Shown: one piece after another, positions 24,497-33,105 of the stretch
Layout of the letters: the number at the start of each line of letters is the position of its first letter
How positions within the stretch are numbered: position 1 is the first letter of the stretch
Assembly (NCBI GenBank): GCA_902586485.1
Contig: CACIHO010000001.1
Coordinates: forward strand, 124,001 to 188,000
Length of the DNA stretch: 64,000 nt
Reading direction: 5' to 3'
DNA from: an uncultured Pelagibacteraceae bacterium
GTDB taxonomy: Bacteria > Pseudomonadota > Alphaproteobacteria > Pelagibacterales > Pelagibacteraceae
The notes under the pieces: generated by a model
Database searches by the model: none
Seen by the model: the letters and a program-made list of their open reading frames with translations, nothing else
Told to the model about the DNA's origin: nothing
Program-made: the position numbers and the translations under genes

Positions 24497-25363
24497 TTAA
24501 GAAATAATTTTTTTAAGATATTTTGAGTACTCACAATTGCCATAGAAATTAATTGCAGTAGAAATTTTTTTTTTATCAATCCAATTATAATTAAGCGCAA
24601 TCTCTTCAAGACAAGCAATTTTAAAACCTTGCTGATTTTCAATAGCTGAAACGAAATTACTGGTTTTATAAAAATCTTCTATTGAACCAGTATCCAACCA
24701 GGCACCACCTCTTCCTATAAGCTCTGCTGTTAATTTACCTTTTTTTTTATACTTCTTGAGTAAATCTGTTATTTCTAACTCTTTTCTTTTAGATGGCTTA
24801 AGTTCTTTAGAGAATTTAACAACTTTATTATCAAAAAAATATAGTCCTGTAATAGCTAAATTTGAGATAAATTTTTTTGGTTTTTCATTTATTGAAACTA
24901 TTTTTTTATTTTTAAGTTTAGCCACACCATATTTTTCAGGATTTAATACTTTATGTAGTAGTACTTTTGCCCCACTTTTATTTCTTACACAATTTAGAAG
25001 CATCTTAGTTAAAGATTGTCCGTAAAAAAAATTATCTCCTAATATCATTGCCACATGTTGATTTTTAATAAATTTCTCACCTAAAATAAAAGCATCTGGC
25101 AGGCCTCTTGGCTTGTCTTGTTCTTTGTATGTAATTTTAATACCCAGTCTTTTCCCATCGGGAATAATTTTTTTATACTGCTCAAGCTCCCCTTTATTTA
25201 CAATAATTAATATATCCCTAATTTTTGCTAACATTAAAATTGATAATGGATAAAATATTAATGGTTTATCGTAGATTGGAAGTAATTGTTTATTTACTGC
25301 TTTTGTAAGAGGACTCATTCTAGTACCTTTGCCTCCAGCAAGAATTATACCTTTTTTAATCAT
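24497..25363 (-). CDS. rmlA: Glucose-1-phosphate thymidylyltransferase
   Basis: Nucleotidyltransferase of 288 residues making dTDP-glucose from dTTP and glucose-1-phosphate. The N-terminal GIILAGGKGTRMSPLTKAVNKQLLPIYDKP (read as ILAGGKGTRMSPLT and KQLLPIYDKP) is the diagnostic signature. It is followed by EQDKPRGLPDAFILGEKFI, ILGDNFFYG with the metal-binding Asp, and AWLDTGSIEDFYKTSNFV. It overlaps rmlB by 4 bases and abuts rmlC. First enzyme of the dTDP-rhamnose pathway. Confidence 0.95.
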   Translation of the reverse strand: MIKKGIILAGGKGTRMSPLTKAVNKQLLPIYDKPLIFYPLSILMLAKIRDILIIVNKGELEQYKKIIPDGKRLGIKITYKEQDKPRGLPDAFILGEKFIKNQHVAMILGDNFFYGQSLTKMLLNCVRNKSGAKVLLHKVLNPEKYGVAKLKNKKIVSINEKPKKFISNLAITGLYFFDNKVVKFSKELKPSKRKELEITDLLKKYKKKGKLTAELIGRGGAWLDTGSIEDFYKTSNFVSAIENQQGFKIACLEEIALNYNWIDKKKISTAINFYGNCEYSKYLKKIIS

Positions 25364-26382
25364 TTGTTTCCCAACCTACTTATAATATCTTTTTTTTTAA
25401 GAAGTTTAAAATATTCTTGATTTGCAAAATACCACCCAAATGTTTTTTCTAATCCGTTTTTAATATTAACTTTAGGCGACCATTTAATTTTTTGTTTAAT
25501 TTTACTACTATTAAGAGCGTATCTATTATCATGACCTGGTCTATCTTTAACATATATTATCTTTACTTTATTTCCTAAAGGTAAATATTTTTTTGAAATA
25601 TCTATTAGGAATTTAGTAATTTTAATATTGCTTAGGTTTAAATGAGAACCAATATTATAAAATTCACCAATTTTACCTTTTTTAAATATATTTAATAAAG
25701 CATCACAGTGATCATCAACAAAAATCCATTCTCTTGAATTTCTTCCATCTCCATACAGAGGCAAAGGTAAATTATTAATTATATTATAAATTAATTTGGG
25801 AATTAATTTTTCAGGATGTTGTTTTGGACCGTAATTGTTAGAGCAATTAGTTACTATTATTGGCAATTCATATGTTCTAAAATATGAATAAACCAAATGA
25901 TCTGAGGATGCTTTGCTTGCAGCATATGGTGAGCTTGGTTTGTAAGTATCTTCCTCTTTTGATCTTCCTTTTAAAACATCACCAAAAACTTCATCTGTTG
26001 AGATATGAATAAGTTTAATTTTCTTATTTTTTTTATAAAATTTTTTTACTGCCTCTAACAAATGAAATGTTCCAAGAATATTGTTTTGAATAAAATTTTT
26101 GGGATTGTCTATAGATCTATCAACATGTGTTTCTGCAGCTAAATTAAAAATTGCTAAAGGTTTATATTTATTAATTATATTAAAAACTTTATTTTCATTT
26201 TTTATATTGCACTTAATAAATTTGTAATTTTTATTATTTTTTAAATCCTTAGTATTATAGAAATTTGATGAATAACTAATATTGTCTAAGTTTATAACTA
26301 CAAATTTTTTTTTGATAAGCAAATTTATCAGATTACTTCCAATAAATCCTAAACCACCAGTTACAATAATATTTTTATTCAT
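25360..26382 (-). CDS. rmlB: dTDP-glucose 4,6-dehydratase
   Basis: NAD-dependent extended SDR enzyme of 340 residues. IIVTGGLGFIGSNLI at the N-terminus binds NAD. Other marks are AAETHVDRSIDNPKNFI, HISTDEVFGDV with the catalytic Thr-Asp-Glu triad, the Tyr-x3-Lys in PSSPYAASKASSD, and NCSNNYGPKQHPEKLIPK. It converts dTDP-glucose to the 4-keto-6-deoxy sugar. It is the first gene of the minus-strand rml operon, and a 39-base gap separates it from the divergent glycosyltransferase, so both promoters must overlap. Confidence 0.95.
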   Translation of the reverse strand: MNKNIIVTGGLGFIGSNLINLLIKKKFVVINLDNISYSSNFYNTKDLKNNKNYKFIKCNIKNENKVFNIINKYKPLAIFNLAAETHVDRSIDNPKNFIQNNILGTFHLLEAVKKFYKKNKKIKLIHISTDEVFGDVLKGRSKEEDTYKPSSPYAASKASSDHLVYSYFRTYELPIIVTNCSNNYGPKQHPEKLIPKLIYNIINNLPLPLYGDGRNSREWIFVDDHCDALLNIFKKGKIGEFYNIGSHLNLSNIKITKFLIDISKKYLPLGNKVKIIYVKDRPGHDNRYALNSSKIKQKIKWSPKVNIKNGLEKTFGWYFANQEYFKLLKKKDIISRLGNK

Positions 26383-26421
26383 ATTAAATTAAATTATTAT
26401 ATTATAATTAGATATTTATAC

Positions 26422-27279
26422 ATGAATTATAATGATATCACAGTTGGGATAGTATCTTTCAAAAGTCAAAAGGTGCTTTTTGATTGTTTAAAAAGTATTA
26501 AATATATTAAAAATATTATAATTTTTGATAATTCTAACGACTTACAAACAAAAAAAAAGATAGAAAATATTTATCCAAAAATAAAATTTATTTTATCTAA
26601 ATCTAACATTGGGTATGGCTGTGCAAATAATAGAATTATTAACAAATGTAAATCCAAGTATCTTTTTATTTTAAACCCAGACACAATATTAAAAAAAAAT
26701 TGTGAAAAGGAGTTATTAAAATCAATAAAACTTTTAAAAGAAAATTTTTCAATTATTTCACCAGTAGCTAATGAAAAAAATTATGGTGTATATTTAAAAA
26801 CAAATAAAAAATACAAAAAAAAAAATTTGATCAAAGTTGATTATGTCAAAGGTTTTGCGATGCTCATTAATAAAAAAAAAATAAAAAATATTGGCATGTT
26901 TGACAACAAAATTTTTTTATATTTAGAGGAGATAGATTTGTGTAAACGTTTAATTCAGAATAATCATAAAATTTTTTTATGTAAAAAAGCAAAAATTTTG
27001 CATAAGGGTGCAAAATCGACTGATCTTGGCTTTGAATTTGAAAAATGTAGAAACTGGCATTGGATGTGGTCTAATTTTTATTTTCAAAAAAAATATTCCA
27101 ATTATATCAATGCTTTTTTAAGTTATTTACCAACAGTAATTTTATACTTCTTGAAGACAATTATTTATTTTATAATTTTAAAAGATAAAAAAAGTAAAAT
27201 TTATTATTATAGGCTGTCTGGAATTTTAAATGCCATTATTGGCAGAAAATCCTGGTTTAGGCCAAATATAAATTTTTAA
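26422..27279 (+). CDS. Glycosyltransferase family 2, rhamnosyltransferase-like
   Basis: A 285-residue GT-A enzyme. The N-terminal ITVGIVSFKS strand, SNIGYGCANNRII and the nucleotide-sugar/metal site YLFILNPDTIL are typical of rhamnosyltransferases of the WbbL/RfbF type. LEEIDLCKRLIQNNHKI is the later catalytic-base region. A hydrophobic stretch near residues 232-252 may attach it to the membrane. It is the only plus-strand gene in the block, divergent from rmlB, so dTDP-rhamnose is the likely donor. The acceptor, perhaps lipopolysaccharide or another surface glycan, is unknown. The gene is extremely Lys/Asn/Ile-rich. Confidence 0.8.
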   Translation: MNYNDITVGIVSFKSQKVLFDCLKSIKYIKNIIIFDNSNDLQTKKKIENIYPKIKFILSKSNIGYGCANNRIINKCKSKYLFILNPDTILKKNCEKELLKSIKLLKENFSIISPVANEKNYGVYLKTNKKYKKKNLIKVDYVKGFAMLINKKKIKNIGMFDNKIFLYLEEIDLCKRLIQNNHKIFLCKKAKILHKGAKSTDLGFEFEKCRNWHWMWSNFYFQKKYSNYINAFLSYLPTVILYFLKTIIYFIILKDKKSKIYYYRLSGILNAIIGRKSWFRPNINF

Positions 27280-27281
27280 TA

Positions 27282-27959
27282 TTAAAAGATTTCTTTAAAT
27301 TCATTTATACTAATAACTCTCATGTATTCTTTATAATTGTAATAGTAATCTTTAAACTTAATTTTGTTTATAGGTATGTCTAACTTTAAAACTGATGAAT
27401 TTTTTTTATTTGTGATAATTCCAATACCTTGGTCAATTTCACAAGTATATATTTCTAGGTTATTTTTTTGTCTTAAATCTACTATTGCTTTCCACACATC
27501 ACCATTCCATTGCATTTTATACCTTGGGACAGCTTGCTTGCCAATGCTATCTGGCATACAGTCATGAACAAGCACAATACCATTTGGTTTTAAGCATTGT
27601 ACTGAATTTAAAATATCTTTTTTTACCTGCGAATAAATATGTAAACCATCTATAAAAACAATATCGAATTTTTCATTATTTTCTAAAAAAAATTTATCAC
27701 TAGTTTTTCTTACAGTTCCGCCACTAAATGGATCAACGCCAATTTTATTTTGAATTTTTACTTTTGAAAAAAGTTGATCTTTATCACACCCAATTTCAAG
27801 ATAATTTGTATAATTATATTTTTTTATTAAATATTTTATTAAATCCCATCTAAAATAATTATCTGGAAAATTATAATTAATTTTTTTATTAAATTTTTCT
27901 ATAAAAAGGTTGTAATAAATTCTATTTATAATTTTTTGGAATTTATTTAATTTTTCCAT
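27282..27959 (-). CDS. Class I SAM-dependent methyltransferase-like protein
   Basis: A 225-residue protein with a Rossmann methyltransferase core of the Methyltransf_24 kind. NYLEIGCDKDQLFSK is motif I for SAM, KFDIVFIDGLHIYSQVKKD is the acidic strand 4 region, and GIVLVHDCMPDS is the post-core strand. Such genes often lie in polysaccharide clusters and may methylate sugars. It converges with the glycosyltransferase (2-base gap), and a 7-base gap separates its start from the apt gene's 3' end. The substrate is unknown. Confidence 0.7.
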   Translation of the reverse strand: MEKLNKFQKIINRIYYNLFIEKFNKKINYNFPDNYFRWDLIKYLIKKYNYTNYLEIGCDKDQLFSKVKIQNKIGVDPFSGGTVRKTSDKFFLENNEKFDIVFIDGLHIYSQVKKDILNSVQCLKPNGIVLVHDCMPDSIGKQAVPRYKMQWNGDVWKAIVDLRQKNNLEIYTCEIDQGIGIITNKKNSSVLKLDIPINKIKFKDYYYNYKEYMRVISINEFKEIF

Positions 27960-27966
27960 GATTTAA

Positions 27967-28494
27967 TTAATGACCAGGAAACTCCATCAAATTTTCAACA
28001 TTATAACCATTTTTTATTAATTTATCAGAACCATTTAGATCAAACAAATTAATAACAAAAATGAAGGCAGCAACTTTCCCATTTGAAATTTCTACCAATT
28101 TTGCTGCAGCTTCAGCTGTTCCACCAGTTGCTATAAGATCATCTATTATAAGAACAGAATCCTCTTTATTTATCGAGTCTTTATGAACTTCTATTGTTGC
28201 AGTACCGTACTCAAGCTCAAAATCTACTGAGTGGACATCTGCTGGTAACTTGTTTTTTTTTCTTAACATTATAAATGGTTTTTTAAGCACAAATGAAACA
28301 GCAGAAGCAAATACAAAACCTCTGGATTCTATAGCTGCAATCTTTGTAAAATTATATTTTTTTGACCTTTCAATAATTTGATTAATCGTTTCCTCAAATG
28401 CATTTTCATCTTTAATTAGCGTTGTTATATCTCTAAATAAAATACCTTTTTTTGGATAATCAGGTATTGATCTAATATAATTTTTTAAGTTCAT
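27967..28494 (-). CDS. apt: Adenine phosphoribosyltransferase
   Basis: A 175-residue type I phosphoribosyltransferase, normal length. IPDYPKKGILFRDITTLI at the N-terminus is the Apt signature. AAIESRGFVFASAVSFVL and LRKKNKLP form the flexible-loop area, and VLIIDDLIATGGTAEAA is the PRPP motif. It makes AMP from adenine and PRPP in the cytoplasm. It diverges from mtnP across 41 bases. The adenine released by MtnP is its substrate, so the two promoters may be coordinated. Confidence 0.95.
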   Translation of the reverse strand: MNLKNYIRSIPDYPKKGILFRDITTLIKDENAFEETINQIIERSKKYNFTKIAAIESRGFVFASAVSFVLKKPFIMLRKKNKLPADVHSVDFELEYGTATIEVHKDSINKEDSVLIIDDLIATGGTAEAAAKLVEISNGKVAAFIFVINLFDLNGSDKLIKNGYNVENLMEFPGH

Positions 28495-28535
28495 AATAGT
28501 TAAATATAAAAGTATAAATAAATAAATTTTTAATT

Positions 28536-29408
28536 ATGACAACAAATAAATTAGCAATAATTGGCGGTAGTGGTCTTTATGATGTTGAGGAATTCAAAGA
28601 AAGAGAGTTACTTGATTTACGAACACCTTGGGGCAAACCTTCTGATCAGATTTTAAAAACTAATTATAATAGTAAGGAAGTTTATTTTTTACCAAGGCAT
28701 GGACGGGGACATTTTGTTTCTCCTTCAAATATAAATTTTAGAGCAAATATTGATGCACTTAAACAACTAGGGGTTACAGATATAGTTTCTGTATCTGCTG
28801 TTGGCTCTCTTAAAGAAAATTTACCTCCTGGAAAATTTGTAATTATAGATCAATTTATTGATAGAACTTTTGCTAGAAATAAAACTTTTTTTGATGATGA
28901 GATTGTTGCCCATGTATCAATGGCTCAACCGACATCAAATGGATTGATGAATGCTTGCGAAGATGCAATTAAAAAATCAAATATAGACTATCAAAGAAAT
29001 GGAACTTATGTAGTTATGGAAGGGCCACAATTTTCAACATTGGCAGAGTCTAATTTATATAGATCATGGAAAGCAGATGTAATTGGAATGACAAATATGC
29101 CTGAAGCAAAATTGTCAAGAGAGGCAGAAATTAGATATGCATCAGTTTCTATGGTTACAGATTTTGATTGTTGGCATCCAGATCATGAAAATGTTGATGT
29201 TCAGCAAGTAATCAAAGTTCTGTTAGGTAACGCTGAAAAAGCAAAAGTTATGATAAAAAATTTAATTGATAATTTTGAAAATCATATTGATCCAAATGAC
29301 CCAACAAACAATTGTTTAGATGTAGCAATTGTTACTGCTCCAGAAAAAAGAACGAAAAAGACTATAGATAAATTAAAAACTGTTGCAGGTAGAGTTTTAA
29401 ATAAATGA
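28536..29408 (+). CDS. mtnP: S-methyl-5'-thioadenosine phosphorylase
   Basis: A 290-residue trimeric-type purine nucleoside phosphorylase. LAIIGGSGLYDVEEF, FLPRHGRGHFVSPSNINFRAN, the substrate loop VVMEGPQFSTLAESNLYRSW and GMTNMPEAKLSREAEI with VSMVTDFDCWH are all characteristic. It splits MTA, the spermidine synthase by-product, into adenine and 5-methylthioribose-1-phosphate. It opens a plus-strand operon that continues with the secreted hydrolase (4-base overlap), mtnA, a class II aldolase and the speD-speE fusion, putting MTA producer and consumers on one message. Confidence 0.95.
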   Translation: MTTNKLAIIGGSGLYDVEEFKERELLDLRTPWGKPSDQILKTNYNSKEVYFLPRHGRGHFVSPSNINFRANIDALKQLGVTDIVSVSAVGSLKENLPPGKFVIIDQFIDRTFARNKTFFDDEIVAHVSMAQPTSNGLMNACEDAIKKSNIDYQRNGTYVVMEGPQFSTLAESNLYRSWKADVIGMTNMPEAKLSREAEIRYASVSMVTDFDCWHPDHENVDVQQVIKVLLGNAEKAKVMIKNLIDNFENHIDPNDPTNNCLDVAIVTAPEKRTKKTIDKLKTVAGRVLNK

Positions 29409-30301
29409 GACAAATATTAATATTAATTATTTTTTTATTAATTAACACAAATACACTTGCTGATAAAAAATTTGAAAAAGATTTAAAAAAAATTTCAAAA
29501 GATAACGCATTTATCGATAACACAGGCAAAATTTATTCTGTAGATAAAATCGATAATAAAGAAAATACAATATTGGTAATTTATACTCATGGAGCAATGG
29601 GCGATCAAAAATTAGATAAATGCATGAGTAAATGGAACTTAGTACCTCAGGTTATTAGAAACTTACACAATAAAAAGATAAATAATTTTGAAGTTAAAAT
29701 TTACAGACTTTGTTCAGGTGTAAGAGGCTGGTCAAAATCAGAACAAGATAAAATGTGGAAACACCATGAAAAAACAGGAAACCTAGGTTTAAAGGACAGT
29801 AAGGGTGAATTTTTAATAACCAAACAAAAGCAAAATCAAAAATTAAAAGTAATTGAAAATACAATTAATAATTTTGCAAATAATGGTTTTAAAAATATTA
29901 TCTTAGCTGGTCATTCATCTGGTAGTTGGCAATCTTTAAAAATACAATCAAATGATGATAATCTGATTGATGGCGTAATTGGTCTCCATCCAGGAGCTGG
30001 AGGAACAGTGAAAAATAGAAAAGAATGGCCATGGTGGGAAGAAATTAGATACTATGGATTTGGAGATTTTACTAAATTGAACGCAATAATAATTACTCAC
30101 GATAAAGATAATTACAACAGTCCTAATGATTATTCATTGCTTAAAAAATCCAATGATGTTGAATTTGTAAATATTTCAGATTCAAAATGTAAAAAAAAAG
30201 CTACCCTTGGTGGATATCATGGTTTAGCTCTAACAAAATGTTTTGCAGACAAGGATCCTAGAAGTAAAGAGATAATTAAGTATTTAAATAAAATTTATTG
30301 A
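29405..30301 (+). CDS. Secreted alpha/beta-hydrolase-like protein of unknown role
   Basis: A 298-residue protein with a signal peptide (about residues 1-19, ending NTLA) and therefore probably periplasmic. The nucleophile elbow GHSSG is at 169-173 with candidate nucleophile Ser171. THG at 61-63 may form the oxyanion hole, and His272 in GGYHGLALTKC may complete the triad with an aspartate in IITHDKDNY. Several cysteines could form disulfides. It overlaps mtnP by 4 bases and ends 1 base before mtnA, so it is embedded in a cytosolic MTA-salvage operon, where a secreted hydrolase has no obvious job. I do not recognise a characterised family. Confidence 0.7.
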   Translation: MRQILILIIFLLINTNTLADKKFEKDLKKISKDNAFIDNTGKIYSVDKIDNKENTILVIYTHGAMGDQKLDKCMSKWNLVPQVIRNLHNKKINNFEVKIYRLCSGVRGWSKSEQDKMWKHHEKTGNLGLKDSKGEFLITKQKQNQKLKVIENTINNFANNGFKNIILAGHSSGSWQSLKIQSNDDNLIDGVIGLHPGAGGTVKNRKEWPWWEEIRYYGFGDFTKLNAIIITHDKDNYNSPNDYSLLKKSNDVEFVNISDSKCKKKATLGGYHGLALTKCFADKDPRSKEIIKYLNKIY

Positions 30302-30302
30302 T

Positions 30303-31373
30303 ATGAAAATAGAAGGAAAAGAATATCGAACAATATGGTATGAGAAAAGTGTTGTTAAGATAATTGATCAAACTAAGTTACCACACAATTTTGTTATTAA
30401 AGAATTGAAGACAGTAAAAGATGCAATTAATGCAATAAATCTTATGGAGGTAAGAGGTGCCCCGCTAATTGGAGCAACAGCAGCTTATGGAATCGTTTTG
30501 GCTATTCAAGAGAGTAATGATTTTGAATTTATTAAAAAAAGTTCAAACGAATTAATCCAATCTAGACCCACAGCAATAAATTTAAAATGGGCAATAGATC
30601 GTATGATTAAAAAATTAACAGGAATTAATCATAATCAAATTTTAGATATAGCTTTAAAAGAAGCTAAAGAAATATGTGATGAAGATGAAAATTTTTGTGA
30701 AAATATAGGTATTCATGGATTAAAACTCATTGAAGAAATCTATAATAAAAAGAAAGATACAGTAAATATATTAACACATTGTAATGCAGGTTGGTTAGCA
30801 ACTATTAATTGGGGTACAGCAACATCGCCGATTTACCATGCTCATAAAAAAGGAATACCAGTTCATGTATGGGTAGATGAAACACGACCAAGAAATCAAG
30901 GTGCAAACTTAACTTCATACGAATTAAACGAAGAGGAAATTCCAAATACTATTATTGCTGATAATACAGGGGGTATTTTAATGCAGAGGGGTGAAGTTGA
31001 TATGTGTATTGTAGGTACTGATAGAACTTTATCTAATGGAGACGTTTGTAATAAAATTGGAACTTATCTTAAAGCATTAGCTGCTCATGATAATAACGTT
31101 CCTTTTTATGTGGCTCTTCCAAGCTCAACAATTGATTGGGACATTAAAGATGCAAAAGATATTCCAATTGAAGAGAGAAATTCAGAGGAATTATCTCATG
31201 TTGAAGGTATAGATGAGAATAATGAAATTAAGAAAGTTTTGATATACCCAACTAAAAGTAAAGCTATGAATTTAGCTTTTGATGTAACGCCTGCAAAATA
31301 TGTAACTGGATTAATTACTGAAAGAGGGGTTACAGAAGCTTCTTTTAGGGGTTTAAAAAAATTATTTAAATGA
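30303..31373 (+). CDS. mtnA: S-methyl-5-thioribose-1-phosphate isomerase
   Basis: A 356-residue member of the eIF2B-like isomerase family. MEVRGAPLIGATAAYG binds phosphate, ILTHCNAGWLAT holds the catalytic cysteine, and VGTDRTLSNGDVCNKIGTY holds the catalytic aspartate. The C-terminus has FDVTPAKYVTGLITERGV. It converts the aldose product of MtnP to 5-methylthioribulose-1-phosphate. It overlaps the following aldolase by 4 bases, indicating coupled translation and a direct hand-over of product. Confidence 0.95.
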   Translation: MKIEGKEYRTIWYEKSVVKIIDQTKLPHNFVIKELKTVKDAINAINLMEVRGAPLIGATAAYGIVLAIQESNDFEFIKKSSNELIQSRPTAINLKWAIDRMIKKLTGINHNQILDIALKEAKEICDEDENFCENIGIHGLKLIEEIYNKKKDTVNILTHCNAGWLATINWGTATSPIYHAHKKGIPVHVWVDETRPRNQGANLTSYELNEEEIPNTIIADNTGGILMQRGEVDMCIVGTDRTLSNGDVCNKIGTYLKALAAHDNNVPFYVALPSSTIDWDIKDAKDIPIEERNSEELSHVEGIDENNEIKKVLIYPTKSKAMNLAFDVTPAKYVTGLITERGVTEASFRGLKKLFK

Positions 31374-32002
31374 AAAATTTAAGATCTGCAATAATAAAAT
31401 ATTCAAAAATGTTGAATTCAAAAAAGTTATCAGCATTAAGATCTGGCAATATTTCATCAAGGTACAAAGATGGTTTTTTAATTACTCCGTCAGGAAAAAA
31501 ATACTCAGCATTAAAGAACAGTGATATAGTTTTTGTTTCCCTAAGTGGAGACTTTGATAAAAAAAAAGGAATTCCTTCATCTGAGTGGAAGTTTCATCAA
31601 GATATCTATAGAAACAAAAAAGAAGCAAAAGCAATAGTTCATGCACATTCAACATGTGCTACAGCAGTTTCTTCTCACAATAGAGGAATACCTTCTTTTC
31701 ATTATATGGTAGCGATGGCTGGAGGTCATGATATTAAATGTGCAAAATACGCAACATTTGGAACAAGAGAATTGTCAAAAAATATTTTGAGAGCTTTAAA
31801 GGGTCGAAAAGCTTGTTTAATTTCAAATCACGGGCAGATTGCATTTGAAGAAAGTTTATCAAAAGCATTTGAACTTGCTGAAGAGGTTGAAAATATATCG
31901 CTTCAGTATATAACCAGCCTTAAATTGGGTAAGCCTAAGATTCTTTCAATTAATGAAATGAAAAAAGTTTTATCCAAAACAAAGAATTATAAAAGAGGAT
32001 AG
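31370..32002 (+). CDS. Class II aldolase/adducin-family protein, candidate 5-methylthioribulose-1-phosphate aldolase (Ald2-like)
   Basis: A 210-residue zinc aldolase/dehydratase fold. SGNISSRY binds phosphate, Glu72 in PSSEWKFHQ is the candidate catalytic acid/base, and the zinc ligands are His91 and His93 in VHAHSTCA and His154 in SNHGQIAFE. The same family includes the fuculose-phosphate aldolase, MtnB dehydratase and Ald2 of the DHAP shunt. It follows mtnA with a 4-base overlap, so 5-methylthioribulose-1-phosphate is the likely substrate. MtnB is an alternative, but no mtnC, mtnD or mtnE follows, which favours aldol cleavage to DHAP and methylthioacetaldehyde. That choice is inference. Confidence 0.75.
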   Translation: MKNLRSAIIKYSKMLNSKKLSALRSGNISSRYKDGFLITPSGKKYSALKNSDIVFVSLSGDFDKKKGIPSSEWKFHQDIYRNKKEAKAIVHAHSTCATAVSSHNRGIPSFHYMVAMAGGHDIKCAKYATFGTRELSKNILRALKGRKACLISNHGQIAFEESLSKAFELAEEVENISLQYITSLKLGKPKILSINEMKKVLSKTKNYKRG

Positions 32003-32005
32003 CTT

Positions 32006-33046
32006 ATGACTAAAGTCGGAGAACATATAATTCTAGAAATTATTGGTACAACAAAAGAATACGATCCTATAGTATTTGAAAAAGTAATTAATGATATCGC
32101 AAAAGCTGCAAAAGTAACAATTCTTAATATATCTAAATATAAATTTGAACCTCAGGGTTTTACAATTCTTGCTTTATTAGCTGAAAGTCACATAAGCTTT
32201 CATACATTTCCAGAAAAAGGAATTATTAGTTTTGATTTTTTTACTTGCGGGAAAGTAAGTCCGTCGGTTGCAATTGATATAATTAAAAAGGAATTTGAAC
32301 ATACAAGAATTGTTAAAAAAGAATTTAATAGAGACACAAAATCACTTTATCATGACATATATAGCTCTCCAGGCTTGCAAAAATCTTATGTTGTAAATGA
32401 TGTTTTAGAGGATTTTAAATCTAAAGTTGGTCAACATATTGAAATTTTGGATCTTGAGCAGTTTGGAAAATCCTTATTTATAGATGGTGAAATTCAAGTT
32501 GCTGCAACTGATGAGCACTTGTATAGCTCTACATTTGTTGGTTCAGGTTTAAATCTAAACAAAGATAGTGAAAGAGCAGCTATCATTGGAGGTGGAGATG
32601 GTGGAGTTGCAAGAGAATGTATTTCTAAAAATTTTAACTTCATAGATTGGTATGAACTAGATCCTGAAGTAGTAGACGTTTGTAATAAACACCTCGGTGA
32701 TATAGGAAAAAAAGCAACAGAAAAAAATTCTGTCAAATGTGTGTGGGGAGATGCATTTGAAAGTATTAAATCAGTAGCTGATGATACTTACGATCATATT
32801 TTTGTTGATCTTAATGATGATCAGTTTTGTATCGATCTAGCAGCAAGAAATATGGATTCATTGGTTAGAATATTAAAACCAAAAGGAGTTATTACAGCTC
32901 AAGTAGGAAGTCAGGATAAAAAACCACAACAGGTTGAAAATTGGTTAAATGTTTTTAATCAAAATTTTGGAAATGCAAAATTATCAAGAGTTTACATACC
33001 TAGTTTTGATTGCTCTTGGAATTTTTCTTCTTCAATAAATCATTAA
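32006..33046 (+). CDS. speE: S-adenosylmethionine decarboxylase-spermidine synthase fusion (SpeD-SpeE)
   Basis: One 346-residue protein with two enzymes. Residues about 1-115 are a bacterial AdoMet decarboxylase. The self-cleavage site Glu60-Ser61 lies in LLAESHISFHTFPEKG, with Ser61 becoming the pyruvoyl group and His66 and Cys81 (FFTCG) in place. Residues about 140-346 are a spermidine synthase with DEHLYSSTFVG, GGGDGGVAREC, YELDPEVVDVC and the gate aspartates in FVDLNDD. Together they make decarboxylated AdoMet and use it for aminopropyl transfer, releasing MTA. SpeD-SpeE fusions, including one from Pelagibacter, have been described as functional. The gene lies 3 bases after the aldolase. 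Confidence 0.93.
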   Translation: MTKVGEHIILEIIGTTKEYDPIVFEKVINDIAKAAKVTILNISKYKFEPQGFTILALLAESHISFHTFPEKGIISFDFFTCGKVSPSVAIDIIKKEFEHTRIVKKEFNRDTKSLYHDIYSSPGLQKSYVVNDVLEDFKSKVGQHIEILDLEQFGKSLFIDGEIQVAATDEHLYSSTFVGSGLNLNKDSERAAIIGGGDGGVARECISKNFNFIDWYELDPEVVDVCNKHLGDIGKKATEKNSVKCVWGDAFESIKSVADDTYDHIFVDLNDDQFCIDLAARNMDSLVRILKPKGVITAQVGSQDKKPQQVENWLNVFNQNFGNAKLSRVYIPSFDCSWNFSSSINH

Positions 33047-33105
33047 TTTTTCTTTTTTCTTATTTAAATCTGTGAAATAATTATTTCTAATTAAAGGAGA
33101 AAATA

